Source of the DNA: Cunninghamia lanceolata
Lineage: Eukaryota; Streptophyta; Pinopsida; Cupressales; Cupressaceae
NCBI GenBank assembly: GCA_027924645.1
Contig: BSBN01001687.1
Coordinates: 6,386,001-6,450,000, forward strand
Length of the DNA: 64,000 nt
Direction of reading: 5' to 3'
Shown: piece after piece, positions 57,641-64,000 of the stretch
Position numbering within the stretch: position 1 is the stretch's first letter
Layout of the letters: each line of letters opens with the position of its first letter
Notes under the pieces: generated by a model
The model's database searches: none
Seen by the model: only the letters and a program-made list of their open reading frames with translations
Told to the model about the DNA's origin: nothing
Program-made: the position numbers and the translations under genes

Positions 57641-58845
57641 AACATATATATTTAGATGATGATTCACTCCCTTAGGTGAACCCATTGAATCCACCTTGTG
57701 CAAATTGATGCAATCAAATCTCATAGACCAAAGAGAAATTGTGGTAGAAGGACACCCTCAAAAGACAACTAATGTAGATTTGTGTATATATCAAGATGCC
57801 TTCCTAGCCCATGGTCAAAACCAAAACAAAAACAAGGTCTCCAAAAACAAAAATAATTTTAATGCCTCTACTTCCTATGACTCCGTTGTAGGTTGTATCA
57901 ATGAATGTCATTCTTAAGTTGCCACCATCACCATTGTGCCCAAAACATCTGATTGAGTTGTGAACACACGTCAAGGTCAAATAACCCTTCAAGAAGCCCC
58001 ATCCAATTTGAAACCATCACCTCAGTATAGCATCCTTGATCATTTGAATAAAACTCCTACACAAATATCCATCCTTGAGCTCCTTCGTATAGCCCCACAC
58101 AAACAAATCCTTGATAAAGCACTCCAAGTGTCTCATGTCCCTAATAAATCAATACCAATCAATTTCAAGCCATGTTAGGACACTTATCCTTTCCATGTCA
58201 TCTCATATTCACTAAAAGAGATCTCCCTTCAAATACCCTTTCACATAACAATGCCCTCCATTTAGAAGTACTCATTCACAAGCATAAAATAAAGTGAATC
58301 CTTATAGATGGTGGATTGGGCCTCAATCTTTGTACTTTGAAATTAATATGATGGCAAAGATATTCTAGAAATGTCATAGACTCATAGAAAAGTACCACTA
58401 TCAAAGGCTATGATAATGTTGAATGTGAGTCTACAGGTATCATCAAATTACCCATTCAAGTTGATCCTATAATAATGGAAACTCTCTACCAAGTTTTGGA
58501 CCATGATCTCCCCTATAACATCCTCCTAGGATACCCATGGATCCATGCCATGCAAGCTATCCCTTGAACATACCATGAATGCATAAAATTTCCCTATAAT
58601 GGCTCTAAAGTTACCATTTTCACTAACTCCTGCCCATTCCAATATTGTAGGATGATGAGAGGAAAAAGTTCCAACCTTTGTCCTAACAATGATATTTCAT
58701 CTTCATCATCATCCTATATACACCCATTGTCACTTTCATTACCATCCACCTCAAAAACTCTAATTCTTGAGATCAACGTCCAAGTCAAAGACACGAGGTG
58801 TGGAGAATGCAAGCTTCAAGAATCTTTCTGCATAGGCCAATTACT
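57641..58845 (+). pseudogene. Gypsy F protease region, heavily broken
   Basis: 57641-58200 is so frameshifted that only short pieces read. From about 58240 the protease block is clear: ILIDGGLGLNLCTLKLI (active site Asp-Gly-Gly), IIKLPIQVDPIIMETLYQVLD, then YNILLGYPWIHAMQAIP and ECIKFPYNGSKVTIF near 58510-58620. The DGG form and the PWIHxMQA block are typical of Tat/Athila Gypsy and match the protein in element K. LTR J cuts the sequence at 58846, so RT and integrase of F are outside the window. Confidence 0.8.
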
Positions 58846-60452
58846 TGTTGAATTCACAAGACAACTAAGAGGGGGGGTGAAGTAGTTGTATCAAAAATTT
58901 CAAACCCTCATAAACATATTCACATCCACATCAGTTCACTTAAACCCTTAATCTGTTATGATGATTAAACATAAGAAGCAAATAATAGAAACTTAAACAC
59001 ATCAACACCATACACAAGAAAACACTAGATTTTATGTGGAAAACCTTAAAAGGGAAAAACCATGGTGAGGATTAGCTCACAATATAATGTAGTAACAATA
59101 CTGAATTACAAAATGCTCACTACCTAAAAGAATACTCATTGCAGGGGACTCACTGTCCAAGTGAACTCACTACCCACTGAGAAAGAAAGAAAGAAGAGAC
59201 GGATGGCTCACTGCCATCATTTGAACTGATATAATTACATCTAACCTATGCATGGAGTTAAGTTCCAATGAAGCCCAATATCCACCTCAATACACACAAC
59301 ACCTTCGCAGCATCACTAAAAACTGTAGACACCTTCTACTCACTACATCTGGTAGCCTAAAACATGAAATCTCTCATTTCCTTGGTCAAATTCACATCAC
59401 AACATCATATCCCCCATGTGCGCACATGAATCCTAAACTCATTGAAACTTATTTATACTATCAGATCCATCATGATAACATTCTCCAAGGTTGGCAACAT
59501 GACTTAACCCATAAAATTCAAATTAGGTCTAGACCTAAACATTCTCGTGGAGGAAAGGAATGAAACTAGACCACACCACACCTTATCATGGACCTAAATC
59601 CACTCTTACATGCTTCAATACGCTTTCACAATCACCAAGGTATAATCAAAATTAGTGAAAACAACCAACTCGGCCAAACTTGTGTTAACACCAAGAACTT
59701 TTGAGTACATGCTTCATCAAAGATAAACACACCTTGTGGACCTTGCAAAAAAAACTTTAACACAATCTAGAAACATCTACGAACGTCTTGAAGTTGCTTG
59801 AAAACCAACAAATCCAACCACAACAACTTTCACCTGAAGAAAGTTCATAGTCTGCTTACAAACAACACTGTCAGACTTTGCTATGCAAGAAATTACATTC
59901 CAGAGCATCAAATCACAAACCCTCTAGATTAAGGATAGATAAGGACATTATAAGAATAGATCCAAAACTGCACCACCTGAAACCATTCTATGGAGAAATG
60001 CAGAGCAAAACACTTTCTCCCAAACACACTGCAACCATTGTTAGATACAGTCTTCAAACTGGTGAACATAACTTTCACTGTACAACGATCTGGAGTACCA
60101 AATTTTGGATTTATCATCTTTAAACACTTATAAACAACATATCCAAGCCACACACTTAGATATCCAATATAGAAGAAATACAAAGCAAAATCTTGAACAG
60201 CATTCAATAAGCCAGAAGACCTCTTCAACACATTGTTTCCAATATTAATCATTTTTTCTCAAAAGCACTTGGAAACCCAACAAGAGGAACATATTATTAA
60301 CACCTTCAACACTTCTTAAAGGAAATCACATCATCATTAACTTAGCAACTTAATCAAATAACAATAGTAATAGTAGAGAACATAGTTGACACCAATGACA
60401 ACACAAACATGTTGACATCAATGACAACACCAATTAGCACATACTTGCAACA
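58846..60452 (-). repeat. 3' LTR of Copia J
   Basis: 1607 bases; starts TGTTGCAAGTATG at 60452 after the PPT and ends TTCAACA at 58846. It matches solo LTR I along its length and LTR A at its start. ORFs inside (for example 59252-59563) are LTR sequence. Confidence 0.9.
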
Positions 60453-60465
60453 ATCTCCCCCTTTG
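60453..60465 (-). other. Polypurine tract of Copia J
   Basis: Minus strand CAAAGGGGGAGAT, the same form as in element C. Confidence 0.88.
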
Positions 60466-60848
60466 TCATTGATGGAAACATATGATGTGAAAAACCATCA
60501 TGACACAAATCTACACTAATCTCACTCTCCTCATTTCTCTTATACATCTTAGTCTATTTTTCTCCTTTTTTTTCACATGAATTCTCTCCCCTTTGACATC
60601 AATGGCAAAGGGTGACACATCTTTTTCAAGCTTTCTCCTGATTATGATACTGCACATACTTGCACTATTCTCAACTTCTTTGAATACTCCCCCTTAGGAG
60701 TACACACCAACCTGTATCAACTCTTACTCCCCATATCTACAATAATCATCAACACCACTACCTACTCCCCCTGAGAGGTAGCCTCCATCATCAGTCTAGA
60801 GAAGAATGAATCTTGAAGCACACTGGACCGATGCATCTCCTTATGCAT
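60466..60848 (-). other. Spacer between Copia J pol and PPT
   Basis: About 380 bases with no ORF of note. Purine-rich words ('aagggggag'-like) recur on the minus strand, as in the 3' end of C. Confidence 0.5.
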
Positions 60849-61830
60849 CTAGTTCAAAGAAGGAGGGGCAATAACCCCCAACTTCTCTTGGAGATACTCA
60901 AATGTATCCTTAGGAAGAGCCTTAATGAATATGTCAGCAACTTGATCCTTTGTAGGCACATACTCAAGCTTCACTTCATTCTCTACAACCTTTTCTCTTA
61001 GAAAGTGATACCTAATTGAAATATGCTTTTTCCTTGAATACATCATTGGATTCTTTGAACTGTTAATGGCACTTGTATTATCACAAAAGATAGGACTTGG
61101 CTCATCATACACAACTTTGATATCCTTCAATGTTTATCTCATCCATAACACCTGTGTACAACATGATGTTGCAGTAATCTACTCTACCTCTACAGTAGAT
61201 AAGGACATTAAATCCTACTTCTTGTGTAGCCAAGACACAACTCTATCTCCAAGAAAGAATGTGCCACCACTTGTACTTTTCTTGTCATCTACACATCCAG
61301 CCTAATCTGCATCTGTGTAGGCACTTACGATAAAGTCATTATTCTTAGGATACCACAAACCATGATCTAGAGTGCCCTTCAAATACCTGAATATCCTCTT
61401 CACCACCATGACATGTGACTCTCTGGGATCTTCTTGAAATCTTTCCACAAGACAAACTGCATGCATGATATTCGTAGCAGTTAGATATATCAGTCCTCCA
61501 ATCATTGATCTATATTTTCTCTGATCAACCTTAGAGGATTCATCATTCTTTCTCAGCTTACAACTAGTTGTCATGGGGTTACAAATAGGTTTATAATCTT
61601 CCATTCCAAATGTCTTCAACAATTCCTTGACATACTTTGATTGTGAAATGAAAATGCCTTTATATGTCTAATTAATTTCCAACCCAAGGAAGAAGTTCAT
61701 CTCTCGACACATTAACATCTTAAATTCTTTTTGCATTTCATCTAAAAAGTCCTTACACATACCTTCATTTTCACTGAAGATTATGTCATCCACATAGACC
61801 TCAACAATCAAAATTTGATCTTTGCTTACC
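60849..61830 (-). pseudogene. pol: Copia J RT C-terminus and RNase H
   Basis: Begins just after a frameshift near 61840. The RT catalytic motif is EVYVDDIIF near 61797-61783. Then come GIFISQSKYVKELLKTFGMED, MIGGLIYLTA and RIFRYLKGTLDHGLWYP. RNase H: AYTDAD followed by TAG where Trp is expected, STSGGTFFLGDRVVSWLHKK, LSTVEVE, FCDNTSAINSSKNP, and the C-terminal KHISIRYHFLREKVVENEVK...ADIFIKALP. The last ORF (61130-60849) ends at a TAA. Several stops are present; the catalytic Asp residues are still encoded. Confidence 0.9.
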
Positions 61831-62539
61831 TTGATGTCAAATTATTGTCTGCAGACCCTTTATTGAATCCCTTTTGCAACAAGTACCTATCTAACCTTGC
61901 ATACCAAGCTCTGGGAGCTTGCTTTAGTCCATACAATGCCTTCTTCAATCTACATACCATATCTGGTTTATCTGACAACTTAAATCCATCTGGGTATTCT
62001 ATGTATACTTCCTCTTCCAACTCACCATTCAAAAAAGTAGACTTTACATCCATTTGATAAACTTTGAAATCCTTATGTGCTGCATAAGCCAAAAACAATC
62101 TAATAGCCTCCATTCTTGCTACCGAAGCATAAGTTTCATCATAGTCTATTCCTTCCACTTGTGAGTACCCTTTACTCACAAGTCTTGCTTTGTTCATTAC
62201 CACTTCTCCATTCTCATTCAATTTGTTCTTGAATACCCACTTAGTTCCAATCACATTCTTATTCTCTGGTCTTGGGACAAGTTCCTAAGTCTAATTCTTC
62301 TCAATCTGCATTAGTTCTTCCACAGCCTTGACCCAATACTCATCTTTGCATTCCTCCACCATTGTTTTAGGTTCAACTTTAGAAATTAAACATAGGTTTA
62401 CCTTTTCTTCAACAGCTCTGCTTCTTGTCAATACACCTTTGCTCTTATCACCAATGATCTGGTCTTCAGTGTGATGCCTCTGAACATACTTGGGTGTTTT
62501 AGGGATTATTTTTGAATCTTCTTGTTCTTCAACTTGCAT
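61826..62539 (-). pseudogene. pol: Copia J linker and RT N-terminus
   Basis: 62539-62291 encodes TPKYVQRHHTEDQIIGDKSK and EEKVNLCLISKVEPKTMVEE, the basic linker before RT. RT starts with [20 protein letters not shown] (from 62254), [35 protein letters not shown] and [21 protein letters not shown] shift follows KGSADNN near 61840. It is closely related to Copia A at the protein level. Confidence 0.9.
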
Positions 62540-62577
62540 TCCTCTTTCTCTAGTTTCTACTTATTCTCCAGTCTGTA

Positions 62578-62778
62578 CTACCTTTCAACAACATTTTCTT
62601 CTTCTCCGTAAGAGGATTCATTTGAGTTTGATACATATCCATTAACTTCTAAGATCTTATGTGTGTCTTCATCCACCTTGACATTCACACTTTCAACAAT
62701 CCTTCTTAACCTCTTGTTATAGCACCGATAAGCTTTGCTTTTGTTAGAGTATCCATCATTCATCCTTGCTAGCCTCAT
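62578..62778 (-). pseudogene. Copia J second copy of the integrase-linker junction
   Basis: Encodes GYSNKSKAYRCYNKRLRRIV followed by NVKVDEDTHKILEVNGYVS. This is a second version of the GYSTTSKSYKCYNKRLR segment at about 63120-63070. Between them (63069-62780) lies a first, more broken linker. The element thus carries this junction twice; see findings. Confidence 0.8.
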
Positions 62779-62999
62779 TAAAAAATTTAGGTTCTATTCT
62801 TGACGTCAAAGAAAAGTTTACCTATTTATTTGTTCTTGCAAATCTTCTTCTTGTCTAAACTCCTTCATTCTTGTCTCTAATGATCTGGTCTTCTGAATGA
62901 TTTTTTTAAACATACTTGGTAGGAGTGTTAGCAATATTCTCTAGAGTTTCTTCCTTTTCTTCAACTTTTGCAACTTCCTTTTTGTAGGCAGGTTCATCT

Positions 63000-64000
63000 A
63001 ACCAACAATCCTCTTGCTCGGGTGAATTTTGATGTGATTCTTCATCCACTTTTACATTTGCACTCTCAACTATCTTAGTCTTTTATTGTAGCATTTGTAG
63101 GATTTGCTGGTAGTTGAGTACCCAAGGAAAATACCTTCATCTACTCTTGAGTCAAACTTTCCCATACCTTCTTCATCACTTTTGATGTAGCACTTGCTTC
63201 CAAAAACTCTGAAATACTTGACTGTTGTGGGTCTTCCATTCCAAATCTCATAAGAGGTATTGGTGGTGTGCTTTCTTAGTTGTCCCCTATTAAGAATATA
63301 GACTACGGTATGAATTGCTTCTTTCCAGTATATATCAAGCAGTTTAGCTTCACTCAAAATTGTCCTGGCCATCTCCTAGATAGTCCTATTCTTTCTCTCT
63401 ACAACACCATTCTGCTGAGGGGTTCTAGCAGCTGCAGAGTGCCTTTTGATTCCATGTTCTTGACAAAACTCTACAAACTCATTTGATGTGAACTCACCAC
63501 CTCTATCAGATCTTAAACACTTAATTCTAGCATTCATTTAATTTTCAACCATATTTTTGAATATTTTGAATCTACTGAAAGCTTTTAATTTTTCTTTTTA
63601 AAAAATAACCCATGTCATTCTAGAGAAATCATCAATGGGCAATATAAAATGCCTCTCACCTTGTAGGATTTTTGTCCTAGTTGATCTGCACAAGTCTGTA
63701 TGAACCAACTCTAAGGGATTTTTAGTAGAATATTCCTTAGACTTGAAAGTTATCCTTGTCTACTTCCTAAGTTGACATTCTTTGCTTATTGTGCTTGCAG
63801 GCTTGATGATCTTTGGCATGTCCCTTACTGCTTTCATGGAACTAATCTTCACCAGATTGTTAATTTTGATTTGCCCCATTCTCTTATGCCATAGCCAACA
63901 ATTCATTTGTTTGTCCTAAAAGACAAGTCTTCTCATTAACCCCTTTTAGATTATACAAGTTGTCTTCTGTCTTAAAGCCTTCTGCCACCAATTTTTTAGA
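63000..64000 (-). pseudogene. pol: Copia J integrase
   Basis: From the window edge: pre-integrase residues (YNLKG...), then CQLRK and the core LELVHTDLC (first Asp), PIDDFSRMTWV, CLRSDRGGEFTSNEFVEFCQ (second Asp) and RTPQQNGVVERKNRTI (Glu). The open C-terminal part 63372-63070 reads MARTILSEAKLLDIYWKEAI through FRVFGSKCYIKSDEEG to GIFLGYSTTSKSY. Stops lie at several Gln- and Trp-like positions. Catalytic acids appear conserved. Confidence 0.88.

Larger units (their letters stand above)
58846..64000 (-). mobile_element. Copia J, 3' LTR through integrase
   Basis: Minus-strand Copia of the A/I family. In reading order from the right window edge: integrase, linker (duplicated), RT, RNase H, spacer, PPT (60465-60453) and 3' LTR (60452-58846). 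The 5' part is beyond the window. Inserted in F's protease region; left flank 'ttact'. Confidence 0.93.

Noticed and set aside
1..64000. tRNA, rRNA or other structured RNA genes
   Set aside because: Only 12-base PBS complements of initiator tRNA-Met were seen; no cloverleaf with both arms could be found by eye.

Overview
This window is a block of nested, decayed LTR retrotransposons from a plant nuclear genome. The evidence is Ty1-copia and chromodomain Ty3-gypsy polyproteins, tRNA-iMet-type primer binding sites (PBS, TGGTATCAGAGC and variants), TG...CA LTRs, 5-bp target-site duplications (TSDs) and many premature stops. I see no intact host gene. The amount and age of the nesting suggest a large-genome seed plant, perhaps a conifer; that is inference. 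The elements are lettered A to M here.

Layout. 1-5228: Copia A (minus strand, truncated by the window edge; 5' LTR 3825-5228). 5229-6811: unique-looking DNA with a short nitrate-reductase-like relic (5678-5816). 6812-15157: solo LTR I (minus, TSD gaaac), split by element K (8122-14971, TSD cttgg), a Gypsy-like non-autonomous element with one protease-like ORF. 15163-17386: non-coding, probably the leader of Gypsy F. F's gag/protease is cut into three exposed pieces: 17387-17771, 29461-29791 and 56825-58660. H (17772-29455, TSD gtcac) is a non-coding, Copia-type non-autonomous element on the minus strand. Its left LTR contains the full-length Copia G (18099-24390).

E (29792-56824) is a chromovirus inserted in F. 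E contains D (30826-48984, TSD aaaaa), another chromovirus. D contains C (33178-40460, TSD gttag/gttgg). The deepest stack is therefore F > E > D > C. Two further insertions lack coding capacity. L (45563-48272, TSD ggttg) is a probable solo LTR inside D's 3' LTR. M (50847-53295, 7-bp duplication atacctа in plain letters a-t-a-c-c-t-a) lies in E's pol. J (58846 to the window end, minus) is a Copia element whose 3' LTR abuts F.

How the parts relate. A is a pol-bearing Copia whose LTR shares its U5 part with C. C has no pol; it has a gag-C-terminus-like ORF plus a long unrecognised ORF of about 1,065 codons. C is the best candidate here for an undescribed system: a non-autonomous element carrying its own large protein and probably mobilised by an A-like partner. 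H shares PBS and polypurine-tract (PPT) type with G and may depend on a G-like partner. L carries five perfect TGACGTCA palindromes upstream of a TATA box, an unusual promoter. All coding regions are broken, with stops dominated by TAG, as expected from methylated-cytosine decay.
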